Part shown: positions 48,405-58,448 of the stretch, piece after piece
Position numbering within the stretch: position 1 is the stretch's first letter
Layout of the letters: each line of letters begins with the position of its first letter
Assembly (NCBI GenBank): GCA_029880265.1
Contig: JAOUOT010000001.1
Coordinates: 83,485-147,484 of the forward strand
Origin: Spirochaetia bacterium
Lineage (GTDB): Bacteria > Spirochaetota > Leptospiria > Turneriellales > JAOUOS01
DNA: 64,000 nt
Direction of reading: 5' to 3'
Made by a program: the position numbers and the translations under genes
The notes under the pieces: generated by a model
Database searches by the model: none
What the model was told of the DNA's origin: nothing
What the model saw: only the letters and a program-made list of their open reading frames with translations

Positions 48405-51400
48405 CTAAAATACTTTATGTATTTGATGATTATCTTTGATTTTCAAATTTAATGACGAAGAAACTATTTTTATTATTTCATCGATATCAAAGGGTTTTGT
48501 GATATATCCGTCAAACCCGGCTTTCATTGCGTTTTCAATGTCTGTTTTCATAACATTTGCCGAAACGGCTACGACCGGAATTTTATTTAACATATCATAT
48601 TCTCGTAATTTCTTGAGGGCCTCTATACCGTTCATACCCGGCAGGTTTATATCCATCAAAACGAGATCTGGTTTTTCTTTTTCTATAAGAACAAGCCCTA
48701 TTTCTGCGTTATGCGCCGAAAGCATCTTTGTAGAATTTATATTGCTAAAAATTTGCTGCATCAGATATAAATTGCCCGGATTATCTTCAATATAAACGAC
48801 TTTCTTGTCGACTGACGCCGCAGCTTTACCGGTAAGCATATTTTGGCTCTTTTTTTTCTTATTGACAGATAAATTATTTTCTCTTTTTGTCATAGTAAAT
48901 TCAATATAAAATTCTGAGCCCTTGTTTACTTTGCTTGAAAATCCTATTTTGCCGCCCATCAGTTCGGTTAAGGTTTTCGAGATAGAAAGCCCTATGCCGT
49001 TTCCCTCGATATCGCTTGTGTTCGGTTCAACCCTGTAAAAAGGCTTAAATATATCGCTTTGTTTTTCTTTAGGAATACCCCTGCCCGTATCGGTCACCGT
49101 AAAACGAATCTGATCTTCACTATCTACTTCGCATAAAAGACCATAGCTGCCGCCTTCTTGATTATACTTGACGGCGTTGCTGAGAAGGTTCAGCAAAATC
49201 TGGCGAAAACGCACAGGGTCGGCGTTTATGGCGCAGGGTATAGAGCAGTCTGTACAATTTAAGCTTGATTTCAAGTCAAAGCTTACGTTTCTTTTCTTGG
49301 CCATGGTTTCAATAATAGGCAACGTTTCAAATATTATTAATTCAGGAATCATGTTTTCAACGGCAAGCGAAATTTTTCCTGATTCAATTTTTGACAGATC
49401 TAAAATATCGTCGATTAACTCGAGAAGATGCTCTGAACTGTTTTGAATAAAATTAACCCATTTTAACTGCTCTTCTGATAGGGGGTGCGCGTCGCTGCCG
49501 CTTAAAAGCTGGCCAAACCCCATGATAACATTTAACGGGGTGCGAAGTTCATGGCTCATAACCGATAAAAAATCTGACTTGGCCCGGCTGGCTTTTTCTG
49601 CCTCGGTTTGCGCGCTTACGCGCTCTGTGACATCGGTTAATATGGCAATGTACTGAAAGACTTTGCCGTCTTTATCGGTGAAAGGAACGATGGTAGAATC
49701 GGCCCAGAAAAGACTGCCGTCTTTTTTTTGATTTATTATGTTCTTTTGGCAAATTTTGCCGGTTTCAATGGTTTTTAGCACAGCCTCATAAAGGCCCTTT
49801 GAATCTTCGTTTGTTTTAAATATATTATATTTTTTACCCAACAGTTCTTTTTCGGTATAGCCGGTTATTTCGCAGAATTTCTTGTTAACGTAAATGATTT
49901 CTCCTTTATCGTTAAAAGAAACTACCTTGGCGTGATTGTCAAGGGCAAGTTTTTGAAAGTCAAGCTCTCTTATTTTATCGTTTAACTTTTTTTTAGTTTC
50001 TTCTCTTTCAGAAATATCGCGCACTACGGCTAAGTATAAATAATCATTTTCATGCGGAATAAGATTGATTCTAACCTCTATGGGAAAAACAGAGCCGTCT
50101 TTGCGGCGATGGGCCGTTTCAATATTCAGCGGATATTTTTCAGGATCAGCGGGGCCCATATCCCATGTTTTTCGCAAATCAGAAAAATCGATGCCAACGT
50201 CTAACTGGGCCACAGAAAGAGTGACCATTTCTTCGCGCGTGTAACCGGTTTGTTCAAGCGCGACCTTGTTTACATCGATTATTTTGCCAAACCGGTCATG
50301 AATATAAATGGCGTCGCCTGCGTTTTCTACCATCGAACGAAATCGAACTTCGCTTTCTTCAATGGCTTTTTGCGCGGCCGCCCGTTCTGTGATATCTTGT
50401 ATGTTGATAATGGCGCCGCCGTCTGTTTCGGTCTGTTTGTGTTTATAGGGAAATATCTCAAGCTCACAAAAGCGGTTAGCAATTTGAAACTGAGATTTGT
50501 GCGACTTTCCGTTTTTGTTTGCGCTTCTTACTGCTTGTATAAATGTTTCGTTTTCAAATAATAACGGAGTGGTTGTTAAATTAGGAGTCTTTAAACCCGA
50601 ATCTATCTTAAAATATAGAAATGAATTATTATTAAAACGTCTTATGTTCAGACTGTTGTCTACAACAAGAATGGCCCTGTCTGAACTATTTTGAATGATT
50701 TCCATATCGTCAAGGGCCTCGGCTAATAAGTTAGTTTTAAATGAAAGTTCATCATTTACCGTGGTAAGCTCTTCGTTTGTGGCCTGCAGTTCTTCATTTG
50801 AAGTTTCAAGTTCTTCGTTAGAGGCCTGAAGTTCTTCATTGGCGGCCTGAGATTCTTCATTCAATGACTGCAGTTCTTCGTTTGAGGTTTCAAGCTCTTC
50901 GATAACTGTCTGCAGAGATTCTCTGGTTATCGTAAGTTCATGTTCTAATTCTGCCATTTTTTCTGCGGCAGCTTTATCGAGCCGTACTTCTTTTTTGGAG
51001 TTTTGCGAAACTAAGCGCATGGCTTCAAAGCTTACCAGAACAGCTTCATTTTTCAATTCACTTTCATCAAGGGGAACCACAACAGCTCGGTATATTTTTT
51101 TTTCATTATTTGCCGTAATTTCAAAAGAGTTTGTATAGGTTTTACTGCCCGATCTCATGGCTTTTTGCATAATGGCCCTGAGCTCTGCCCTTATAGACGC
51201 ATTTATAATGGTAAACAGGCTGAAATCGGCTTTACCTGATTTGAATTTAATAAAAGGAGAAAGGTCTCCGAATAATTCCAGAATATCGCCGTTTTTATTT
51301 GCTAAAATGCTGGGCGGTACAAAATGATTCTTCAATGTTTTATCGGCAATTTCTGTTAGAGAAAGTTCTTTCTCTACGGTTTTCTTGATTTCGAGCCGGT

Positions 51401-52967
51401 TTAGCCCCGGTAATACGGCTAAAGGGCTGTTTTTAAATGTAGATTCAGGAATTTTTATATCAATGTTAATTCTTTTGAAGATTTTTAACTTTTTATTGAT
51501 TTCTGTGAAAAATCTAAGATTTTGCCCAACAGACTCTGATTTGCCCAAAAATAAAATACCGTTATGGTTCAATGAATAATGAAATATTCGAAATATTTTT
51601 TCTTGCAGACCGGGCTTAAAATAAATTAAAAGATTTCTGCAGCTTATGGCGTCTACACGCACAAAAGGAGGGTCTTGTACCAAATCGTGGTTCGCGAATA
51701 CCACCATATCGCGAATTTTTCTATCTAGCATAAAAAAACGTTCTTTTTGCTTAAAGTATTTTTTTAACAAAACAGGCGAAATACCTTCTATAGAAGTTTC
51801 GAGATACAGCCCTTTTCGGCCGGTTTGTATTGATTCAAGGTTCGCGTCTGTGGCAAAAATCTGAACCTGATATTTTTCAAGCGCTGCGCCTAATTCTTCG
51901 GCTAAAAGTATCGCGATGCTGTAGGGTTCTTCGCCTGTGGCGCAGCCGGGCGCCCATATTCTAATGTGGTCTCCCGGTTTTTTTGTTTTTAAGATTTCTT
52001 TTAAGTTTATACGAAAAGCTTCAAAAGCCTCGGGGTCGCGAAAAAAAGAGGTTACGCAAATCATAAAATTAGAAGCAAGGGCCGCGAGTTCTGTTTTGGT
52101 AGACTCTGCGTATTTTATGTAAGAAGCCAAATCTTCAATTTGAAAAACGGTCATTCTACGCTGTATTTGACGGCTTAATGTGGCCTCTTTATAATTTGAA
52201 AAATCTAATTTTGTATGCTCATAGATCATTCGAATTAATTTTTGCATGGTATTCTCAGATTCTTCAATGTCTTTTACCGCAGAAACAGGCAAGCGGGGAC
52301 GCGAGATAATATCTAAAAGCTGGGTTCCTATTTCTGCCGGTTCAAGCACGAGGTCGGCCCCGGCTTTTATTGCCGAAACCGGCATGCTGTCAAATTTAGC
52401 CGTCTCGGGTTTTTGGGCTATGCTTATACCGCCTGCGGCAATGATGGCGCGCATGCCGTGCGACCCGTCTGAGCCGGTACCTGACAAAACTACGCCAATC
52501 GCTTTTTCGCCAAGCTCTTCGGCCATGCTTAAAAATAAATAGTCAACAGAAGGTTTGGGGCTGAATTCAGCAAGAGGCTTTCTTAGCTGCAAGCGGCCGT
52601 TTTTAATGAATACATCTGTATTGGGCGGAGTTACGTAAATAGTATCGGGCTCTGGTTTTAGGCCCGCTTTAATGCCCATAACCGGCAGTTTGGTTTGTCT
52701 TGAGAGTAAATCGGTCATCATTGACTTATGATGCGGCGACATATGCTGGGCTACAATGTAAGCAATATTCGCGTTGATTGGCGCCATAGATACAAACTGC
52801 GAAAGGGCCTCAAGACCCCCCGCCGAAGAGCCTATGCCCACTAAAACTAAATCATTATCTTTGAACTTTTTTTTGTTTGAAGAGCTTTGTTTAGGTTTTA
52901 ATTTTGTATCTTTTTTCTTGTTTTCAGATTTCTTATCTGTTTCGGTTTTCTTTTCAGTTTTTGCCAT
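48405..52967 (-). CDS. CheB-CheR-coiled coil-PAS-HisKA-HATPase-REC fusion protein (1520 aa)
   Basis: CheB VGIGSSAGGLEAL, VAQHMSPHH, SGTGSDGSHG; CheR IRIWAPGCATGEEPYSIAIL; PAS repeats; SHELRTPLNVIMGF; REC PDLVLMDINLPGMNGIEAL. Confidence 0.95.
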   Translation of the reverse strand: MAKTEKKTETDKKSENKKKDTKLKPKQSSSNKKKFKDNDLVLVGIGSSAGGLEALSQFVSMAPINANIAYIVAQHMSPHHKSMMTDLLSRQTKLPVMGIKAGLKPEPDTIYVTPPNTDVFIKNGRLQLRKPLAEFSPKPSVDYLFLSMAEELGEKAIGVVLSGTGSDGSHGMRAIIAAGGISIAQKPETAKFDSMPVSAIKAGADLVLEPAEIGTQLLDIISRPRLPVSAVKDIEESENTMQKLIRMIYEHTKLDFSNYKEATLSRQIQRRMTVFQIEDLASYIKYAESTKTELAALASNFMICVTSFFRDPEAFEAFRINLKEILKTKKPGDHIRIWAPGCATGEEPYSIAILLAEELGAALEKYQVQIFATDANLESIQTGRKGLYLETSIEGISPVLLKKYFKQKERFFMLDRKIRDMVVFANHDLVQDPPFVRVDAISCRNLLIYFKPGLQEKIFRIFHYSLNHNGILFLGKSESVGQNLRFFTEINKKLKIFKRINIDIKIPESTFKNSPLAVLPGLNRLEIKKTVEKELSLTEIADKTLKNHFVPPSILANKNGDILELFGDLSPFIKFKSGKADFSLFTIINASIRAELRAIMQKAMRSGSKTYTNSFEITANNEKKIYRAVVVPLDESELKNEAVLVSFEAMRLVSQNSKKEVRLDKAAAEKMAELEHELTITRESLQTVIEELETSNEELQSLNEESQAANEELQASNEELETSNEELQATNEELTTVNDELSFKTNLLAEALDDMEIIQNSSDRAILVVDNSLNIRRFNNNSFLYFKIDSGLKTPNLTTTPLLFENETFIQAVRSANKNGKSHKSQFQIANRFCELEIFPYKHKQTETDGGAIINIQDITERAAAQKAIEESEVRFRSMVENAGDAIYIHDRFGKIIDVNKVALEQTGYTREEMVTLSVAQLDVGIDFSDLRKTWDMGPADPEKYPLNIETAHRRKDGSVFPIEVRINLIPHENDYLYLAVVRDISEREETKKKLNDKIRELDFQKLALDNHAKVVSFNDKGEIIYVNKKFCEITGYTEKELLGKKYNIFKTNEDSKGLYEAVLKTIETGKICQKNIINQKKDGSLFWADSTIVPFTDKDGKVFQYIAILTDVTERVSAQTEAEKASRAKSDFLSVMSHELRTPLNVIMGFGQLLSGSDAHPLSEEQLKWVNFIQNSSEHLLELIDDILDLSKIESGKISLAVENMIPELIIFETLPIIETMAKKRNVSFDLKSSLNCTDCSIPCAINADPVRFRQILLNLLSNAVKYNQEGGSYGLLCEVDSEDQIRFTVTDTGRGIPKEKQSDIFKPFYRVEPNTSDIEGNGIGLSISKTLTELMGGKIGFSSKVNKGSEFYIEFTMTKRENNLSVNKKKKSQNMLTGKAAASVDKKVVYIEDNPGNLYLMQQIFSNINSTKMLSAHNAEIGLVLIEKEKPDLVLMDINLPGMNGIEALKKLREYDMLNKIPVVAVSANVMKTDIENAMKAGFDGYITKPFDIDEIIKIVSSSLNLKIKDNHQIHKVF

Positions 52968-53099
52968 TCATAAGTCTCGCCACGCTTAATTTGTAATATC
53001 TTTACGGCATATAAATTATACTAATATGTTTTTTATAATGTATATAAGAAATTTTCGTGGGGGTCAAATTATTTATGAATTTTTTAAAAAAAAAGAAAA

Positions 53100-53336
53100 C
53101 TAAAGCCCTCTATGCGTACCGTCGCAAAAAGGAGGATTTTTGGTATGCTTGCACAAACACAAAGAATAGTTTTTTTTCTCTTCAATAGTAAAAGCGACAG
53201 GCAAAAAATCTGTTCCCTGATGACTGCCGTCGCAGAAAGGCTGGCTCTTCGATTCGCCGCATTTACACCAGTATTTTTCGCCCGGCTCAAGTTCAAGATG
53301 CATTGATTTTTTATCGTATATTTTTGGATTGCTCAT
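53100..53336 (-). CDS. Tandem CDGSH iron-sulfur domain protein
   Basis: KYWCKCGESKSQPFCDGSH and SLCLCKHTKNPPFCDGTH. Confidence 0.93.
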   Translation of the reverse strand: MSNPKIYDKKSMHLELEPGEKYWCKCGESKSQPFCDGSHQGTDFLPVAFTIEEKKNYSLCLCKHTKNPPFCDGTHRGL

Positions 53337-53406
53337 AGTGTTAATATGCAATAAATTTTACAAATAGCAAAATAAATATTAAACGGCCCGCGTAATTTAC
53401 TCTAAC

Positions 53407-53736
53407 TTAAGCGCACTTTACGCAAAGCTCAGCTTCGGGAACGGCCAGTATTCTTTCTATGGGTATGCTTTTGCCGCATTTGGCGCATATGCCGAACTCA
53501 GGGTCAGATAAGCGACCAAGCGTACTTTCAAGTTTAACAAGTTTTTCTTGCTGGGCCCTTAAGTTTTTTTCGCGTACTCCTTTTTCGCCTAATGCTTCAA
53601 GGCGCGATAACCTGCCAATGGCAATATCGGGCGATATCGGTTTCAGGGCGTCTTGTAAAAGTTCTATGTTCTTTTTTCTTTCATTTATTGATTCTTTAAT
53701 TTGCTTTTCAAGTTCTTTTAATTCGTTTACAGTCAT
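53407..53736 (-). CDS. DksA/TraR C4 zinc-finger family protein
   Basis: FGICAKCGKSIPIERILAVPEAELCVKCA. Confidence 0.92.
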   Translation of the reverse strand: MTVNELKELEKQIKESINERKKNIELLQDALKPISPDIAIGRLSRLEALGEKGVREKNLRAQQEKLVKLESTLGRLSDPEFGICAKCGKSIPIERILAVPEAELCVKCA

Positions 53737-53747
53737 AATCTAAACCC

Positions 53748-54290
53748 CTAATATACAAAAGGCAATAGCCTTTTACTTTTTTTCATATAATCAAGATAAC
53801 TATCGCCAAACTTTTCTATATTTTCTTTTTCTTCAATCTTGGCAATTAGGCCAAGCAAAATGGTTACGCCGAAGGTAAGCATGGCCCCTAAAATAGAAAT
53901 ATTTTTCAAGAAAGAACCCCAGCATAAATAAAAAAGAGAAGCATACATAGGATGTCTTATATACTTGTAAACTGCCCTGTCGACAAGTTTTGTTGTCGTT
54001 TCAATACCTTTTACCGGAGCGCCTTTTTTATGCAAATTATAAACGGCAGTGATTACCAGAATAACAGATACAGAAAGCAAGATCCATGAAAGAATCTGAA
54101 ATAATGAGAAAGGGTTTTCAAACCAGTATTTTGAATTAATAAGTATTAAAATTAAAATGCTCTCAAAAACAAAAAACCGATAAAAGCCCCGTGACGAAAA
54201 TTTTCTTAAATAGGGCCATGATACATAAATAAAAATTATAGAAAAAAAGGCAAAAATAATTATATTAATAACCATATTGACGGGCAGCAT
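53748..54290 (-). CDS. Isoprenylcysteine carboxyl/phospholipid methyltransferase-like membrane protein
   Basis: VYKYIRHPMYASLFYLCWGSFLK...KIEEKENIEKFGDSYLDYMKK. Confidence 0.88.
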   Translation of the reverse strand: MLPVNMVINIIIFAFFSIIFIYVSWPYLRKFSSRGFYRFFVFESILILILINSKYWFENPFSLFQILSWILLSVSVILVITAVYNLHKKGAPVKGIETTTKLVDRAVYKYIRHPMYASLFYLCWGSFLKNISILGAMLTFGVTILLGLIAKIEEKENIEKFGDSYLDYMKKSKRLLPFVY

Positions 54291-54361
54291 ATAAACTAAT
54301 AATGATCCTGTCTATTAAAATTAAGCTTAACTTATAAAACAAACGATATTATTGTTAACCC

Positions 54362-57300
54362 ATGAAATCGGTAAAAAAATATTTCTTGCTTCGTTCGGCA
54401 GGGGCCTTTCTTTTTTTGGCGGCCTTATTTTATATAGTCTTTTTGGTTCGATATAACTATAATTACGGCCTTTTAAAAAATCATGCCGAAGAAGACGTAG
54501 CCAATCATTCTAAACTGCTACAAAACAGAGTTTACAATATAATTTCTGATCTGATGATTCTTTCAAAATCAGAAGAGATTTTAGAGTTTTCTTCAGCCGG
54601 GCGCCGGCATAATAAACAAAAAGCCGCCCAGAATATTTTCAGGTTTTTACAATATAAAAATATTTACGATCAAATACGCTTTATTGACAATAACGGTCTT
54701 GAGCAAATCAGAATCAATTACAATTACGGCGGCACAGCGATTATTGAAAATCATAAACTGCAAGATAAAAGCGACAGATATTATTTTAAAGAGAGCATCA
54801 TATTAAATAAAAATGAAATTTATATTTCGCCGATGGATTTAAACATAGAGAACCGAGAAATTGAAAAACCATTAAAACCCGTACTTAGAATCGCGACCGT
54901 GATTTTTGATAAAAACGACAATAAAAAGGGAATACTTATCATAAACGTGTTGGCAGATTATATATTAAAAAGCCTCAACTCTCATGGCAAAGAAGAATCA
55001 GATATTCACAGTTTAATAAACGCTGAAGGATACTGGCTAAAGAGCGATTTAAAAGAAAAAGAATGGGGGTTTATGTATGCCGACAAAAAAGACGTTAAAT
55101 TTCAAAAGGAATTTCCCGAAGAATGGGAAAAAATAACTTCCTTAAAAGAAGCAACCATTGAAACAGAAAACGGTATTTTTGTTTTTAAAAAAATATACCC
55201 GGTTCAGTTTATGGCAGACCTTCAAAAAAACAAGGCTGTCTCTATTGATCACAAAGCCCATGAATATCACTGGTACCTTATTTCGCGGGTTCCCATATTA
55301 AAATTAAGCGAAAAAAGTAAAAGTATTCGAAATGAATTAATACTTATATTCATAATTGTTTATCTTATAATCTTACTTTTTAATTATTTGATGACGAAAC
55401 ATCAAGAGAAAGAACGTTTATTTGAAGAAAAATACGCTCTTCATGTAAAGCAGACGCCTCTGGGGGTTATTCAATGGGATCACGATTTTAAGGTTCTGGA
55501 ATGGAACCCGGCAGCCGAAGAAATTTTCGGTTTTTCTAAAGAAGAGGCCATGGGCCGGCATCCTACAGAAATCATTCTGCCTGAAAACGTCAAAGACGAC
55601 GCTGTCGACGAGATTTGGCAGGCGCTCATAGAACAAAAAGGCGGCTCTAGAAGCACAAATAATAATCTTACAAAAGACGGCAGAACCATTACCTGCGAAT
55701 GGTACAACACTACTCTTGTTAACAACGAAGGTAAAGTTGTCGGAGTTGCCTCTATCGTTCAAGATATTACAGAAAAAGAAATAAACCGCGAAGAACTTGA
55801 ACTTTACCGCCAGATGATTGAAAAAACCGCCGACCCGGTTTTTATGATTGACGATGACGACAATTGTCGAATGACCTTTGTCAATGAGGCGGCGGTAAAA
55901 CATTTTGGGGCCCCAAGAGAAGAAATACTGACCTGGCGAATTCCCGATTGGGATCCCAATTTTACGTATGAAAAACTGCCGGAACACGTAAAAGAAATTA
56001 AATCGATAAAAAATCTTACTATCGAATCGCTTCATCGAAAAAAATCGGGAGAAATTGTGCCGGTAGAAATTTCAATCAACTATATTTTATATCATGGCAG
56101 AATTTGTCACTTTGGCTACTTTAGAAACATATCTCAAAGAAAACAATCTGAAGAAGATTTAAAAACGGCCCAAACGCAGCTGACTGAAATCAATAACGCG
56201 TTTTTAACGTTCACGCACAACCATGAAGATAACATGAATAAAATTACGGCTCTGGCGGGTAACCTGCTTGGCGGCGTCTGCGCTTTATATAACCGTATTT
56301 CTGACGGAATGCTTTGCTCTCTGGGAACATGGAACGCTCCGCCCGATTATAATCCGTTTGATAAGCCAGAAGGGCACATCTGTTATGACGTAATTCAGCA
56401 GAAAAGAGAAGGCGTCTTTTTAATTCGCGATCTGCAAAATACATCTTACGCGAAAACCGACCCGAATGTGGCGCCTTATAAACTTGAAACGTATGCCGGT
56501 CACGCTGTAAAACGCTACGGCGAAACGGTTGGCTCTTTGTGCGTGGTGTTTGAGCGCGACGTTCAACTTACCAATAACCAGACAGAAATTCTCGGCATTT
56601 TAGCCTCGGCCATAGGGCTTGAAGAAGAAAGAATGCAAGACGACGCCCAACTTGTAAACGCCCGCATGGCCGCCGAAAACGCCAACCGCGCCAAAAGCGA
56701 ATTTTTAGCGAATATGAGTCATGAGATAAGAACCCCCATGAACGCCATTATGGGTTTTACCAGTCTTTTATCTGAGCATATAATCGAAGAAAAGCAGAAA
56801 TCATATTTAAATTCGGTACAACTTGCAAGCAAAACACTGCTGAAATTAATTAACGATATTCTTGATTTGTCAAAAATTGAAGCCGGGGCTTTAAGTATCG
56901 AAAAGAATAATTTTAATGTGCATGATCTTTTTAGTGAAATGAAAATTATTTTTTCGCAAAAAACTTCTGAAAAAAATATAGATTTTATTCTCGAAATAGA
57001 AAAAGATCTGCCGACGGCAATCGTTCAAGACGAAATTCGACTCAGGCAAATACTCTTAAACCTGCTTGGCAACGCGATAAAATTTACAGACAGGGGCCAT
57101 GTCAAATTATCGGTCGCCAAAGAATATGTTGACGACGACGAAAGCATGTTGAATCTGAAATTTTCTGTTGAAGATTCGGGCATAGGCATAAGAGAAGAAG
57201 ACCAAAAAGCGGTATTTGACGCGTTTTTACAATCTAAAGAACAATCTCATTCAAAATACGGCGGTACGGGTTTGGGCCTTACGATAACAAAAAGGCTCGT

Positions 57301-58168
57301 AGAAATGATGGATGGATCCATTTCAATGCAAAGTACCCCCGGCAAAGGAACAACTTTTTCTGTATTGATAAAAAATGTCGCCGTGGCCGCTTTTGAAACA
57401 GAATCTAAACAGAGAAAAGAAAAAACTCCAAATTATGTCTTTGAAAAAGCCAATATTCTTGTAGTTGACGACATTCTCGAGAACAGAGAATTGATAAAAG
57501 GATATCTTGAAAAATACGGTTTTGAAATTTTTGAGGCTGAAAACGGCAAAGAAGCCGTAGATTTTGCCGAAAAATTTTCTCCTGATTTGATATTCATGGA
57601 TATGCGTATGCCCGTAATGGACGGTCATCAAGCCGTTAAAATCTTAAAAGAAAACGAAAAAACCCGACAAATTCCGATTGTCGTTTTAACCGCCTCTGTG
57701 GTAAAAAGCGAACAAAGCCAAATTAGAGAAATCTGCGAAGGATATTTAAGAAAACCAATTCATAAAAAAGATTTAATAGAAGAAACGGCAAAATATCTTT
57801 CTAACCGCATTGAAGAGACAAAACCGGCTTCAGAAAAAGAAGACGCTGTTTCAAATTTTGAAAAATATATTATAGGCGATAAGAGCTTCGATGTTGCATG
57901 GCAAAATAATGACCTAAAATCTGAATTATTACGACAGATAGAACAAGAAATAGAGCCAGAGGGCAAAAATCTTTCAGACGCTTCTTCAATTAGCGATTTT
58001 AGAGAGTTTTCAGAAAAAATAAAAGAAATGAATAAAAGATATGAAAACAAACATCTGATATATTTTGCCGATAAACTTGATTTTCATGTCAACAAATATG
58101 ACGTCTCGGGTTTGCTAGAAACCTTAAAAGCGATACCTTTAGTTATAGACAGAATAAAAACAAGTTAG
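54362..58168 (+). CDS. Hybrid histidine kinase 1 (Cache-like sensor, 2x PAS, GAF, HisKA, HATPase, REC, C-terminal extension)
   Basis: NMSHEIRTPMNAIMGFTSLL, VEDSGIGIREEDQKAVFDAF, GGTGLGLTITKRLVEMM, PDLIFMDMRMPVMDGHQAV. Confidence 0.95.
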   Translation: MKSVKKYFLLRSAGAFLFLAALFYIVFLVRYNYNYGLLKNHAEEDVANHSKLLQNRVYNIISDLMILSKSEEILEFSSAGRRHNKQKAAQNIFRFLQYKNIYDQIRFIDNNGLEQIRINYNYGGTAIIENHKLQDKSDRYYFKESIILNKNEIYISPMDLNIENREIEKPLKPVLRIATVIFDKNDNKKGILIINVLADYILKSLNSHGKEESDIHSLINAEGYWLKSDLKEKEWGFMYADKKDVKFQKEFPEEWEKITSLKEATIETENGIFVFKKIYPVQFMADLQKNKAVSIDHKAHEYHWYLISRVPILKLSEKSKSIRNELILIFIIVYLIILLFNYLMTKHQEKERLFEEKYALHVKQTPLGVIQWDHDFKVLEWNPAAEEIFGFSKEEAMGRHPTEIILPENVKDDAVDEIWQALIEQKGGSRSTNNNLTKDGRTITCEWYNTTLVNNEGKVVGVASIVQDITEKEINREELELYRQMIEKTADPVFMIDDDDNCRMTFVNEAAVKHFGAPREEILTWRIPDWDPNFTYEKLPEHVKEIKSIKNLTIESLHRKKSGEIVPVEISINYILYHGRICHFGYFRNISQRKQSEEDLKTAQTQLTEINNAFLTFTHNHEDNMNKITALAGNLLGGVCALYNRISDGMLCSLGTWNAPPDYNPFDKPEGHICYDVIQQKREGVFLIRDLQNTSYAKTDPNVAPYKLETYAGHAVKRYGETVGSLCVVFERDVQLTNNQTEILGILASAIGLEEERMQDDAQLVNARMAAENANRAKSEFLANMSHEIRTPMNAIMGFTSLLSEHIIEEKQKSYLNSVQLASKTLLKLINDILDLSKIEAGALSIEKNNFNVHDLFSEMKIIFSQKTSEKNIDFILEIEKDLPTAIVQDEIRLRQILLNLLGNAIKFTDRGHVKLSVAKEYVDDDESMLNLKFSVEDSGIGIREEDQKAVFDAFLQSKEQSHSKYGGTGLGLTITKRLVEMMDGSISMQSTPGKGTTFSVLIKNVAVAAFETESKQRKEKTPNYVFEKANILVVDDILENRELIKGYLEKYGFEIFEAENGKEAVDFAEKFSPDLIFMDMRMPVMDGHQAVKILKENEKTRQIPIVVLTASVVKSEQSQIREICEGYLRKPIHKKDLIEETAKYLSNRIEETKPASEKEDAVSNFEKYIIGDKSFDVAWQNNDLKSELLRQIEQEIEPEGKNLSDASSISDFREFSEKIKEMNKRYENKHLIYFADKLDFHVNKYDVSGLLETLKAIPLVIDRIKTS

Positions 58169-58219
58169 AATAATATAACAGCATAACGCGAGATTCGACC
58201 ATACTTTAGACAATCAACG

Positions 58220-58315
58220 CTACAGCTCTTTATGTTTACCGTCGCAAAAAGGCATTCTTTTCGATTCGCCGCAATGGCGCCAGTACTTTTCAAAAAGGTC
58301 AAGCTTAATAAACAT
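58220..58315 (-). pseudogene. CDGSH domain relic
   Basis: Translates as MFIKLDLFEKYWRHCGESKRMPFCDGKHKEL*; aligns with KYWCKCGESKSQPFCDGSHQG of the intact CDGSH gene but lost the first cluster Cys (C to R) and the second CDGSH domain. Confidence 0.75.
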
Positions 58316-58448
58316 ATTGACGCAGAGCATAAATAATGAGAACATTCCATATAAAAAAAGCTAAATAACTCTTATTTAAGAGATTAGTTGTTTAAAATGC
58401 GCAATTTGGGGGGTGTTATTTGTTTAAGAATGAAGAAAAAAAAGATAT

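Noticed and set aside
55418-56035. 205-aa minus-strand ORF inside kinase 1
   Set aside because: Antisense shadow of the PAS region; composition (Phe/Arg rich) is not protein-like
58165-58350. 61-aa track ORF MECSHYLCSASICLL...
   Set aside because: Wrong frame; the meaningful signal here is the shorter CDGSH relic in another frame
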